NCBI RefSeq assembly: GCF_002749975.1
Contig: NZ_PEIG01000002.1
Coordinates: 372,001 to 436,000 of the forward strand
Origin: Gloeocapsopsis sp. IPPAS B-1203
GTDB lineage: Bacteria > Cyanobacteriota > Cyanobacteriia > Cyanobacteriales > Chroococcidiopsidaceae
Length of the DNA: 64,000 nucleotides
Direction: 5' to 3'
Position 1 is the stretch's first letter. Every line of letters begins with the position of its first letter. This document shows positions 56,176-64,000 of this stretch, piece after piece. The position numbers were made by a program, and so were the translations under genes. Below the pieces are notes generated by a model that worked only from the letters and a program-made list of their open reading frames with translations, searched no databases and was not told the origin of the DNA.

Positions 56176-56280
56176 TCAGCTATTCCTGATATAAGCACTA
56201 AGGAAAACCAACTGGTTAATCATATCTTCAGCAGACTTTTCTGCCATCAGTTTCAACAGTCCTCGTAACTGTTCGCGCAT
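56176..56280 (-). CDS. Possible small ORF after DUF5615
   Basis: 34 codons from an ATG immediately after the DUF5615 stop: MREQLRGLLKLMAEKSAED then MINQLVFLSAYIRNS. It looks like one amphipathic helix. It may be a real small protein, a truncated third gene or chance. Confidence 0.25.
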   Translation of the reverse strand: MREQLRGLLKLMAEKSAEDMINQLVFLSAYIRNS

Positions 56281-56547
56281 TTAGTAACGCTGCTGTGGAG
56301 CCAGAATAATACCACTGTGACTTTTTGCCTCAGCCAAGAAAACGCTGTGCAGTTGATGAAAGTCTCCCATGTTGAAACTGTAAATAACACGCACCTGTTT
56401 TGCTGCCCAGATGAGTTGGTTTTCGTCTGAATAACTCAGCCTGTCAGCATCAGCAACTGTCATCACATCTACACCAGAACTCCGAAGAACCTTGACTAAA
56501 GCATCTTGAAGGGCATCTTCGTCAACATAGAGGCGGATTTGGCTCAC
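56281..56547 (-). CDS. DUF5615 PIN-like protein (putative toxin)
   Basis: The 88 aa begin RLYVDEDALQDALVKVLRSSGVDVMTVADAD and include DENQLIWAAKQVRVIYSFNMGDF, with the acidic residues spread as in PIN-like RNases. It is partnered by a DUF433 protein 14 bp upstream, a standard arrangement for this VapBC-like pair. Predicted ribonuclease toxin; activity untested. Confidence 0.8.
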   Translation of the reverse strand: MSQIRLYVDEDALQDALVKVLRSSGVDVMTVADADRLSYSDENQLIWAAKQVRVIYSFNMGDFHQLHSVFLAEAKSHSGIILAPQQRY

Positions 56548-56561
56548 GCTTGTTGACCTGA

Positions 56562-56837
56562 CTAATACTCAACTTCCAAATGCTCGAATTCCTTATAGTA
56601 AGCGGCTATCTCTGCATCAATTGCTTCTTTGTTCGCGTAGTAGTAAGCTAAAGCTGCATAAACTTGTGCTTGCCTCAGGTGTGTCCTCTCAGCAATAATA
56701 TCTTCCGGTTTCATCCCTGCATTGAAATCGATTGCAACATTTTGAACCGTAATTCGAGTTCCAGCAATGCGAGGACGACCGCCACAAATTCCAGAAGTTT
56801 GAACAATCAACGTACCAATATCAGTAGCTGCTTGCAT
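56562..56837 (-). CDS. DUF433 protein (putative antitoxin)
   Basis: The 91 aa contain GICGGRPRIAGTRITVQNVA and GMKPEDIIAERTHLRQAQVYAALAYYY, the DUF433 winged-helix pattern. It likely binds DNA and neutralises the adjacent DUF5615 protein. First gene of the pair. Confidence 0.85.
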   Translation of the reverse strand: MQAATDIGTLIVQTSGICGGRPRIAGTRITVQNVAIDFNAGMKPEDIIAERTHLRQAQVYAALAYYYANKEAIDAEIAAYYKEFEHLEVEY

Positions 56838-57014
56838 GGTCTATGCACCAAGTCTTGGTTCCATGATAACCCAATAACAATGCCTTAATCAGCAAACGGG
56901 CTATTGAGCGCAGTTCCAACTGGATTCATCGCCAAGAAATTCTTTCTACCGCTCAACCTATTGATGTCCAATAGGCGCGATCGTGCTTCTGTTGCTAATT
57001 TGAGCCGTTAGCTG

Positions 57015-57995
57015 TCAAAAATCTGAAGTGTGGTATTGAGTCTGATATTGTTTTGGAGAAATGCCGTACTTGTGGCGAAATGCCTTTGACAGATGGCTGC
57101 AACTGCCAAAGCCAACACTATGGGCAACTTCTGATACATTGAGGCGGCGTTCTTGTAAAAGTTGACGAGCTTGCTCCAAACGGTACTCGTACAGATAGCT
57201 AAAAGCCGTGGTGCCAAACACCTGACGAAACCCTCGCTTGAGTGTACACTCATTCAAACCCACTTGCCGAGCCAATTGAGTCAAAGACGGTGGATTGTTC
57301 AACTGCTGTAACAAGATGTCCTTCGCATAGTAAACCCGATCGACATCATCTGGTTTTAGAGCGGCAAATGCTTGTTTGCCTAGATGAATTTCTGCCTCCT
57401 GTTCCAGCAAGAGTGACATCAATTCCAACACCTTGCCTTCGAGAAACATTCGCTGGGTGAAACCTTGATAGGGACAGTGCAAAATCTGTCGTAAGGCAAT
57501 ATGCATCGCTGGGGTTGCCTGCCCTGGACGGACGTAGTATTCCTGATTGGGATCGCCAATCAAGTGCTGTAGTGCATTAGGAACTTCCCCATCGGGTGTG
57601 CCTGCAAACGCTCGAAACACATCTGGGTTGATATGAACGCTCACCCAGATAATTCGCTGGTTGGCATACTCCTGGCAACTCTCCCTCAGCGCGATGCCGC
57701 TGCCAAATAGATGGTAAGGAATCGCATCAGCCAAGCTTGAATAATCGTCTGGAATGTTGAAAGTGTATTCCAAAAGATGTTCGCGGTCGGGAGTATAGAT
57801 AATAATATCGTCGTGATATTGGTAGTCTGCGATCGCCAAAGCTAACCCTTCTCGCAGGCGAACTTCTCGCATAAAGCCATGCCCCAACTGTGACGGATAC
57901 TTCAGGGTAATGTCAGTTTGATGAGAAGCAATTTTACTATCTGCATTTTCCTGCAACAGCGCGCAGTAGTCAGCGTATGAAAGGGCGATCGCCAT
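57015..57995 (-). CDS. AraC-family regulator, PchR-like
   Basis: The 326 aa end with a double helix-turn-helix: PPSLTQLARQVGLNECTLKRGFRQVFG and LNVSEVAHSVGFGSCSHLSKAFRHKYG, then SPKQYQTQYH. The N-terminal 220 residues (LREGLALAIADYQYHDDI; YHLFGSGIALRESCQEYANQ) form the ligand-binding part typical of PchR/siderophore-sensing activators in cyanobacteria. It would activate the TonB receptor operon in response to a ferric siderophore, probably through the tandem repeats at 56038-56074. Confidence 0.85.
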   Translation of the reverse strand: MAIALSYADYCALLQENADSKIASHQTDITLKYPSQLGHGFMREVRLREGLALAIADYQYHDDIIIYTPDREHLLEYTFNIPDDYSSLADAIPYHLFGSGIALRESCQEYANQRIIWVSVHINPDVFRAFAGTPDGEVPNALQHLIGDPNQEYYVRPGQATPAMHIALRQILHCPYQGFTQRMFLEGKVLELMSLLLEQEAEIHLGKQAFAALKPDDVDRVYYAKDILLQQLNNPPSLTQLARQVGLNECTLKRGFRQVFGTTAFSYLYEYRLEQARQLLQERRLNVSEVAHSVGFGSCSHLSKAFRHKYGISPKQYQTQYHTSDF

Positions 57996-58116
57996 TGAGC
58001 TAAGACCATATTGACAGCTTTAGACTCTGATTGTAATCTTCTTAAGAATTTATTTCAATAAGGCTGTTTCGGAAAGCGATCGCTGTCATGGTCAGTGTCC
58101 ATTCTCTGAGGAGGAG

Positions 58117-58188
58117 ATTAAATTTGGGCGATCGCACCATTTCTTCGTTCATCTCCTGCACCCGAAATAACACCTTCAGATGTTTCCA
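58117..58188 (-). repeat. Right-hand copy of the 72-bp ggt 3' direct repeat
   Basis: Same orientation as 46904-46975, 68 of 72 bases identical. It is the intact 3' end of ggt and marks the right edge of the island. Confidence 0.9.
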
Positions 58189-59668
58189 TAACGGTGTGTA
58201 CGCCACCGAAAAACATATTCTTTGTATTCCATAAAATCAATTGATCGTCATCATTTTCGATTGCTTTAATGACTGAATCACTAAATCCTGGTTCAACATT
58301 AAAAATATTATTTTCCCAATGAACGCGAGGACTGCTTACTGCTTCATGTACAGGCATTTTAAAATCAATAATATTAGAAATAACCTGTAAAATTGCTGTT
58401 CTAATGCGATTTGCTCCTCCCGATCCTAGAACAATTTCAGGTTGATTATCTTTGAGTACTATTGTTGGTGCCATCATCGAAGAAATTCTTACATTCTCTT
58501 GCCATTGATGGAATCCATGTGGATTTAAATCTTCTTCTCCCAAGATATTATTCATCATAATTCCTGTGCCAGGAATCATATAAGAAGAACCTTCTCCGTG
58601 TGTCGTTGTTACACTAGCTGCATTACCTTCGGCATCAACAACGCTAATATGAGTTGTACTTCCCCACTTATGCGCATCGGTTAATTGTTTTTCGTATTGA
58701 GCAATATGCTCTTCTGATAAAAACTTTTCAGCAACATCTTTTTGATAGATATTTGTATTATATCCATCTTTTCTTGCTTCATTTGTAAGTCGCATGACTT
58801 CAGCTAAAATTTGTAAATGACGCGATGTACCAAAGCCAACAGTTTCTAAATCAATATTTGATAAAAGTTCTAAGGCAAATGCCATTAATATTCCGCCCGA
58901 ACTAGGAGGAGGATTCGTTAAAAAAGTATTGCCGCGATAATTAACTTTTAAAGGCGTTCTTTCGATAACTTGATAACTTCTAAGATCTTCTAATGTTAAA
59001 TATCCACCATGTTCTTGACAATCATTCACTAGCTGACGTGCAATGTCTCCTTGATAAAATTCTTGGCATCCTGTTACTGCTAGATGTGATAAAGTATCAG
59101 CAAAATTAGGCATGAATATTTTTTCACCAAGTTGACGGATTTCTCCAGTTGGTGCATATATTTGCTTTCCTTCGGGAGAGGAAACCATTATTTTTTTGAG
59201 GATATTTAAGCAATAAGATTGAAAGTTACCAACTTCTACGCCTGTTTTTGCATAATGAATTGCAGGTTCAGCGATCGCCTTAAAAGGCAATTTCCCTAAT
59301 CTTTCTTGAATGTGAAAAATTCCGGCAATATTTCCTGGTACAGCTATTGAACCAAGCCCAATATGAAACTCTTGGGCGGCATCACCATAAACAATTTCAA
59401 TCGGATAAAAGTTAAGTTCGCGAACATGTCTTTTGTGTCGCGGTGTTTGTGAGAAGAAATCAAATAAAATATTTTCGTTTTGATTGGTATGCGCTAGCAG
59501 AAAGCCACTACCACCAGCTGAAGTTAGTGCCGATTCGGTAACAAAAGACGCCAACATTGCTGCTGTTGCAGCATCAAATGCGTTACCACCATTACGAAAC
59601 ATTTCAATACCAGCTTCGGCAGTTTTATGATGTCCAGCGGCGATCGTACCGTGCGTTATTTTAGTCAT
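58118..59668 (-). CDS. ggt: Gamma-glutamyltransferase
   Basis: This enzyme cleaves gamma-glutamyl bonds of glutathione and related peptides; the precursor self-cleaves at a Thr that becomes the N-terminal nucleophile of the small subunit. That site is Thr in KWGSTTHISVVDAEGNA. Other features are the N-terminal GGNAFDAATAAMLAS, AVPGNIAGI, PPPSSGGILMA and VLGSGGANRIRTA. The 516 aa and lack of a clear signal peptide suggest the cytosolic form. The start ATG 59668 overlaps the upstream ADH stop by 8 bp (ATGACTAA), so translation is coupled. Confidence 0.93.
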   Translation of the reverse strand: MTKITHGTIAAGHHKTAEAGIEMFRNGGNAFDAATAAMLASFVTESALTSAGGSGFLLAHTNQNENILFDFFSQTPRHKRHVRELNFYPIEIVYGDAAQEFHIGLGSIAVPGNIAGIFHIQERLGKLPFKAIAEPAIHYAKTGVEVGNFQSYCLNILKKIMVSSPEGKQIYAPTGEIRQLGEKIFMPNFADTLSHLAVTGCQEFYQGDIARQLVNDCQEHGGYLTLEDLRSYQVIERTPLKVNYRGNTFLTNPPPSSGGILMAFALELLSNIDLETVGFGTSRHLQILAEVMRLTNEARKDGYNTNIYQKDVAEKFLSEEHIAQYEKQLTDAHKWGSTTHISVVDAEGNAASVTTTHGEGSSYMIPGTGIMMNNILGEEDLNPHGFHQWQENVRISSMMAPTIVLKDNQPEIVLGSGGANRIRTAILQVISNIIDFKMPVHEAVSSPRVHWENNIFNVEPGFSDSVIKAIENDDDQLILWNTKNMFFGGVHTVMETSEGVISGAGDERRNGAIAQI

Positions 59669-60653
59669 GGGCGACAACTAAGACAGCTGCGCCATTAATT
59701 TTGCCACTGCGCAGGGCATCAAGTGCATCGTTTGCCTCATTTAGAGGAAAAAGATTGACTTCAGTATGAATTGGAACTTGCGGCGCTAAAGCTAAGAATT
59801 CTTCGCCATCAAGACGCGTGAGATTTGCTACTGATCGCACAACTCGTTCTTCCCACAAAATATGATAAGGAAATGAAGGAATATCACTCATGTGAATTCC
59901 TGCACAAACAACGACACCCCCTTTAACAATCGCACGAAGTGCAGCAGGGACTAATGCACCAATTGGCGCAAAAATAATTGCAGCATCTAACGGTTCCGGT
60001 GGTAATTCTTCTGAACCGCCAGCCCAGACAGCACCAAGTGCACGAGCAAATTCTTGCCCTTTGAAATCTCCCTTACGGGTAAAAGCGTAAACTTCTCGTC
60101 CTTGATAGCGTGCGAGTTGAATCAAAATATGTGCAGCAGCACCGAAGCCGTAAAAACCCAACTTTTGGGCATCACCTGTCATGCGATAAGCACGATAACC
60201 AATTAACCCCGCACACAGTAAGGGTGCAGCTTGTAAATCTGGATACTCATCAGGAAGAGGAAAACAAAAGCTTTCTTCAGCAACTGTATATTCTGCATAG
60301 CCACCATCGATTTGATAGCCTGTAAACTGCGCGTAGTCACAGAGATTTTCTTTTCCACTAAGACAATAGCGGCAATGATGACACGTATACCCTAACCAAG
60401 GAACACCAACGCGATCTCCTACTTTAAATTGCTGTACTTGTTCCCCTACTGCTTCAATAATTCCCACAATTTGATGTCCAGGAACTAATGGTAGTTTCGG
60501 TTGTGTAAGTTCTCCATCAACAATGTGTAGATCTGTGCGACAAATACCGCAGGCGCGAACGCGAATTAAAACTTGCTGCGGATTTGGTGTTGGAATTGGT
60601 AAGTCAGCGACACGCAGGGGTTTACCTGGTGTATCTAGAATCATTGCCCGCAT
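59661..60653 (-). CDS. Zinc-dependent alcohol dehydrogenase
   Basis: The 330 aa are a medium-chain dehydrogenase: catalytic zinc ligands in RACGICRTDLH and PGHQIVG, structural zinc cysteines in CHHCRYCLSGKENLC, and an NAD(P) region LGFYGFGAAAHILIQLARY. The nucleotide-binding glycines read GFGAAAH. Middle gene of an aspC-adh-ggt operon (25 bp after aspC, overlapping ggt). ATG 60653 gives the normal MRAMILDTPG start. Substrate unknown. Confidence 0.88.
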   Translation of the reverse strand: MRAMILDTPGKPLRVADLPIPTPNPQQVLIRVRACGICRTDLHIVDGELTQPKLPLVPGHQIVGIIEAVGEQVQQFKVGDRVGVPWLGYTCHHCRYCLSGKENLCDYAQFTGYQIDGGYAEYTVAEESFCFPLPDEYPDLQAAPLLCAGLIGYRAYRMTGDAQKLGFYGFGAAAHILIQLARYQGREVYAFTRKGDFKGQEFARALGAVWAGGSEELPPEPLDAAIIFAPIGALVPAALRAIVKGGVVVCAGIHMSDIPSFPYHILWEERVVRSVANLTRLDGEEFLALAPQVPIHTEVNLFPLNEANDALDALRSGKINGAAVLVVAHD

Positions 60654-60678
60654 GATCGTTGTGTTTGAGAGGGGAATT

Positions 60679-61848
60679 TTAGGATAATTGGCTTTGTACA
60701 AATTTATGCAAGCGATCCATGCCCTTTTCTATTGATGCCATATCGGTAGCATAGGAGAGACGAATATGATCGTCTGCGCCGAAAGCGATACCAGGAACAG
60801 CCGCAACTTGGTGAGTTTCTAGGAGGTTGTCGCAGAATTCTAGCGAACTTAAGCCTGTTTTATTGATATTGACGAATAAATAGAACGCACCATTCGGTGG
60901 CGCACAACTAATTCCAGGTATAGCACGGATTCGCTCCAACATAACCTGTCGTCGTTCGGCAAAGGCTAAACGCATTTGTTCTACACACTCTTGTGATTCT
61001 TCAAATGCAGCGATCGCACCATACTGTGCAAACGTACACACATTAGAAGTACTGTGACCTTGAATCGTACTGACTGCTTTAATTAACTCGACTGCACCTG
61101 CTAAATAACCAAGTCGCCAACCTGTCATCGAGTACGCTTTGGCAAAGCCACTACTGACAATTGTCCGTGCAAAAATTTCCTTGCCTAGTGAGCCGATACT
61201 AACGTGCTTGGCATCGTCGTAAATAATCTTTTCGTAAATTTCGTCTGAAACAACTAAAATATCTTGTGCGACTATGACTTCTGCAAGGGCTTGAATTTCC
61301 GCAGGAGTATAAACAATACCTGTAGGATTACACGGCGAATTGAAGATAAACAGCTTAGTCTTCGCAGTAATTACTGAACGTAATTGCGCTGGTGTAATTT
61401 TGTATTCTGTCGCAGCATCCGTCTGGACAATGACGGGCTTTCCTCCAGCTAGCTTGACCATTTCGGGATAACTTAGCCAGTAAGGCGCAGGAATAATCAC
61501 TTCATCATCTGGCTCGATCAATGCCAGCATCAAGTTAAATAAGCTGTGTTTACCACCATTGGTAACAATGATATTTTCGGTGTTGTAGTCGAGGTGATTC
61601 TCATTTTGCAGCTTGCGGGCGATCGCTTCGCGTAATTTTGGTTCCCCAGCGGCGGGACCGTACTTTGTTTTACCTTCATCTAAGGCTTTGTGAGCAGCGG
61701 TTTTGATGTGTGTGGGAGTATCAAAATCTGGTTCTCCCGCGCTAAAACTACAAACATCGATTCCGTCTAGCTTCATTGCTTTGGCTTTGGCGGCGATCGC
61801 CAGTGTTAAAGACGGAGTTACCTCACCTACTCGTGCTGCCAACTTCAT
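60679..61848 (-). CDS. aspC: Aspartate aminotransferase (class I, PLP-dependent)
   Basis: The 389 aa are a subgroup Igamma-type aminotransferase: [52 protein letters not shown] and the PLP-lysine motif [17 protein letters not shown], with the substrate-carboxylate Arg in IRLSYATD. Interconverts aspartate and oxaloacetate with glutamate/2-oxoglutarate; some members use arogenate/prephenate. First gene of the operon. ATG 61848 ([10 protein letters not shown]) preferred over one six codons upstream. Confidence 0.92.
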   Translation of the reverse strand: MKLAARVGEVTPSLTLAIAAKAKAMKLDGIDVCSFSAGEPDFDTPTHIKTAAHKALDEGKTKYGPAAGEPKLREAIARKLQNENHLDYNTENIIVTNGGKHSLFNLMLALIEPDDEVIIPAPYWLSYPEMVKLAGGKPVIVQTDAATEYKITPAQLRSVITAKTKLFIFNSPCNPTGIVYTPAEIQALAEVIVAQDILVVSDEIYEKIIYDDAKHVSIGSLGKEIFARTIVSSGFAKAYSMTGWRLGYLAGAVELIKAVSTIQGHSTSNVCTFAQYGAIAAFEESQECVEQMRLAFAERRQVMLERIRAIPGISCAPPNGAFYLFVNINKTGLSSLEFCDNLLETHQVAAVPGIAFGADDHIRLSYATDMASIEKGMDRLHKFVQSQLS

Positions 61849-62056
61849 GCTCAATATCTTCGGCAAAACTCTAATTTATCTAGGATATCTTAGAGTCTTA
61901 CAACTGAATTGTATTTTTTATTGCTTCCTTGTTCTTGAGAACTCACAACCGCTTGTCACAGTAAGAGCTACAACCATACTCTTATGACATTTATCGCTAG
62001 TACTATGTTGTGGTACTTTGACTGAATCTTAATACAAAATATTTCAAATAAATTTT

Positions 62057-63436
62057 ATGGCTTTTATTCAAGGAACTTCTAAAAATGATACCCTGACTGG
62101 CACTGCACTAGCAGATACGCTCTACGGTTATGCCGGAAACGACAAAATTTACGGTTATGGTGGTAATGACCTGCTTCGAGGAGGTAGTGGCAATGATACC
62201 CTCTTTGGCGGTCGTGGCAATGATACACTCTTTGGTGGTAGCGGCGACGATCGACTTGTTGGCGGTCGTGGAATAGACACAGCTAGTTATAGCCAAGCTA
62301 CTCGAGGAATTGTTGCGAATCTCAAAAAAGGAATTGTTGTTACACCCATCTTTAATCCATCAAGTCAACCCAAAATTATGCCTTTGGGTGACTCAATCAC
62401 TGAGGGAAAACACCGCGTTGACCCTACTCCTGGAACTTACCGAATTCAACTATGGAATAATGTGTCGGCTGATGGTTTGAAAATCGACTTTGTTGGTTCG
62501 CAGTTTAATGGACCTCCAAGCCTTGATGACAAAAACCACGAAGGGCACGGTGGTTGGACAATCGATGAAATCACTAATTTAGTTGATAGAGGAATTCTCA
62601 AAACCTACCAACCTGATATTGTGTTACTAATGATCGGCACAAATGATGCTTTAGGTCGTAGTGGTTTGAGAGAAATGTACAACGACTTAAGCTACTTAAT
62701 TGACCGCATTGCGCAGCAATCAGCAAACACTCAGATACTTGTTTCGTCCATTGCTCCAATTGATGCTAGTGTTCGTAGCAAAACCGCTGCTAACCTTGCT
62801 CAAGATTTTAATGCTCTTCTTCCTGGCTTAGTTGATCGCAAAGTTGCGCAAGGCAAGAATGTTAGCTTTGTCAATGCAGGAGGTAGTCTTAAGCTGAGTG
62901 ACTTAACTCCCGATGGTATTCATCCTCGTCGTCAAGGCTACGATAAACTGGGAAACGCTTGGTATGATGCACTAGTTGACCGCGATACTCTGACGGGGAT
63001 AGAAAATGTTACAGGATCGCGATTTGCTGATAAGTTAATCGGCAATGGTGCTGCTAATGTTCTGCAAGGGAATGCTGGTAATGATACACTCATTGGCGGG
63101 TTTGGTAATGATACGTTAATTGGCGGTTCTGGTTACGATCGCTTTGTATTTAATTACCCCGCTGAGGGAGTTGATATTATTAGAGACTTTAATCCCAACT
63201 TCGATAAAATCGTAGTTTCTCAAGCAGGTTTTGGTGGTGGGCTTTCGAGAGGGACTATTACAAGCAGAGAGTTTCGCGTAGCATCTGCACAAAATTCAAG
63301 CGATCGCTTCATTTACAACCGCAGTAACGGTAATTTATTCTTTGACGTTGATGGGACTGGCAACGCTGACGCGATTCAAATTGCCAAACTGATCGGCGAA
63401 CCAAATCTTACACGTAATAACATTGTTGTTATCTAG
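62057..63436 (+). CDS. Secreted-type RTX calcium-binding protein with SGNH/GDSL hydrolase domain
   Basis: The 459 aa show RTX nonapeptides at the N-terminus (GGNDLLRGGSGNDTLFGGRGNDTL region, about residues 20-75) and again at the C-terminus (GNAGNDTLIGGFGNDTLIGGSG, about 335-360). Between them lies an SGNH hydrolase: block I MPLGDSITEG, block III IGTNDA, block V DGIHPRRQGY. RTX repeats bind Ca2+ and target type I secretion; no classical signal peptide is present. Activity on esters or glycans is possible. A hydrolase inserted between RTX blocks is unusual. Confidence 0.85.
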   Translation: MAFIQGTSKNDTLTGTALADTLYGYAGNDKIYGYGGNDLLRGGSGNDTLFGGRGNDTLFGGSGDDRLVGGRGIDTASYSQATRGIVANLKKGIVVTPIFNPSSQPKIMPLGDSITEGKHRVDPTPGTYRIQLWNNVSADGLKIDFVGSQFNGPPSLDDKNHEGHGGWTIDEITNLVDRGILKTYQPDIVLLMIGTNDALGRSGLREMYNDLSYLIDRIAQQSANTQILVSSIAPIDASVRSKTAANLAQDFNALLPGLVDRKVAQGKNVSFVNAGGSLKLSDLTPDGIHPRRQGYDKLGNAWYDALVDRDTLTGIENVTGSRFADKLIGNGAANVLQGNAGNDTLIGGFGNDTLIGGSGYDRFVFNYPAEGVDIIRDFNPNFDKIVVSQAGFGGGLSRGTITSREFRVASAQNSSDRFIYNRSNGNLFFDVDGTGNADAIQIAKLIGEPNLTRNNIVVI

Positions 63437-63441
63437 ATGCG

Positions 63442-63999
63442 TTAGTTCTTTATTCGTGCTACTAAATCGATATTATTGCTACGCAATTCAATTGCAGAAG
63501 GCATCTGATTTAAACGCATTAACTCAGAAATTGCTGCCATTTCGGTATCGCGTTGACTTCCTGCTGCAGCTAATACTTGATTGTTTTTGACATAAAAAGC
63601 AATAAATTCTCGTTTCTGCAAGCTACCATCAAAAATAATTTCATCCCACTCAGTCGCGTGTCCGACATAACGCAAAGGAAACTGAAATTGCATTGTCCAA
63701 AAAACTGGGATACCTGCAAATTTTATAGACTTTCCTGCCATGTTGTAAGCTGCAACGCGACCGTGTTGTGCTGCTAAGCGCCAGTGTTCTACCCGTGTTG
63801 ATTCACCTGTACGGCAGTCAGGATAACGCGCAATATCTCCCGCTGCATACAATCCATCAGCTGCACAAAGATATTCATCGACAACCACACTACGCTCTTT
63901 TTCATGCAACTCTACACCTTCGAGAAACTGAGTTGCTGGCTGTACGCCAATACCTACAATGACTAGATCAGTTGCTAAGCGATCGCCATTTTCTAAAAT
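63442..63999 (-). CDS. FAD-dependent pyridine-nucleotide oxidoreductase, 5'-partial
   Basis: The frame stays open to the window end, so the N-terminal FAD and NAD domains are outside. Visible: RLATDLVIVGIGVQPATQFLE, the second FAD motif GLYAAGDIARYPD, RVEHWRLAAQHGRVAAYNM and a C-terminal domain VFWTMQFQFPLRYVGHATEWD. This fits ferredoxin-reductase/AIF-type flavoproteins (BenA/rubredoxin reductase group). It converges with the RTX gene, 5 bp apart. Partner unknown. Confidence 0.85.
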   Translation of the reverse strand: MLENGDRLATDLVIVGIGVQPATQFLEGVELHEKERSVVVDEYLCAADGLYAAGDIARYPDCRTGESTRVEHWRLAAQHGRVAAYNMAGKSIKFAGIPVFWTMQFQFPLRYVGHATEWDEIIFDGSLQKREFIAFYVKNNQVLAAAGSQRDTEMAAISELMRLNQMPSAIELRSNNIDLVARIKN

Positions 64000-64000
64000 A

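Noticed and set aside
1-64000. Frequent GCGATCGC octamers as a local regulatory signal
   Set aside because: This is HIP1, a genome-wide feature of many cyanobacteria, found inside and between genes here without local enrichment.

Overview
The window is chromosomal DNA from a cyanobacterium. The evidence is the density of the HIP1 octamer GCGATCGC and several lineage-typical genes: a FtsH2-type thylakoid protease, group 2 sigma factor SigC, FurA, a carboxysome shell protein CcmK, 4-hydroxyphenylpyruvate dioxygenase, a TonB receptor carrying an AMIN domain, and a gene cluster that follows the Synechocystis slr0144-slr0152 (PAP, photosystem II assembly proficiency) operon. The base composition and gene set would suit a Chroococcidiopsis/Gloeocapsopsis-like organism, but that placement is only a guess.

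Layout. 1-9.3 kb is core housekeeping: CPP1-like chaperone (5' cut by the window), HAD phosphatase, hppD, an SDR, ftsH, sigC, furA, an SH3 protein and a GT2 glycosyltransferase. 9.3-20.6 kb holds ccmK, an inactive rhodanese, htpX, mgtE, an M20 amidohydrolase, small secreted proteins, a large membrane Ser/Thr kinase, a WecG-type glycosyltransferase and two small membrane proteins. 20.6-29.3 kb is a stress-flavoured region: coiled-coil protein, PGM1-like ATP-grasp ligase, SDR, three hemerythrin-related genes made of duplicated modules, DUF2993, DUF2231 and a DUF167 pseudogene. 29.5-35.6 kb is the PAP-type operon: V4R, repeat protein, phycobilisome-like globin, V4R, 2Fe-2S ferredoxin, a second phycobilisome-like globin, a frameshifted TPR protein, a SpkG-like kinase and an unknown protein. 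35.6-43.2 kb carries a GST pseudogene, SRAP, a secreted GH5-malectin enzyme, DUF1823, an Asp-rich repeat protein, acylphosphatase, DAHP synthase and a beta-propeller protein. 43.4-46.9 kb is a STAND NTPase with fourteen WD40 repeats.

47.0-58.1 kb is an island of siderophore and iron functions: a pair of fused ABC transporters, Uma2, a RelE-type toxin-antitoxin pair, DUF1636, a siderophore-binding lipoprotein, a TonB receptor, a DUF433/DUF5615 pair and an AraC/PchR-like regulator. It is bracketed by two 72-bp copies of the 3' end of the gamma-glutamyltransferase gene. They differ at 4 positions, all synonymous, so the island appears to sit beside a remnant of an older ggt copy. A tandem 21-bp-period operator lies upstream of the receptor operon. 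58.1-64 kb returns to metabolism: ggt, alcohol dehydrogenase and aspartate aminotransferase in a tight operon, then an RTX-SGNH hydrolase and a partial FAD oxidoreductase.

Several reading frames (TonB receptor, one ABC transporter, the slr0151-like TPR protein, DUF167) are broken by apparent single-base deletions, some next to short homopolymers. They may be real decay or sequencing error, and only raw reads can decide. No tRNA, rRNA, CRISPR array, transposase or prophage was recognised.
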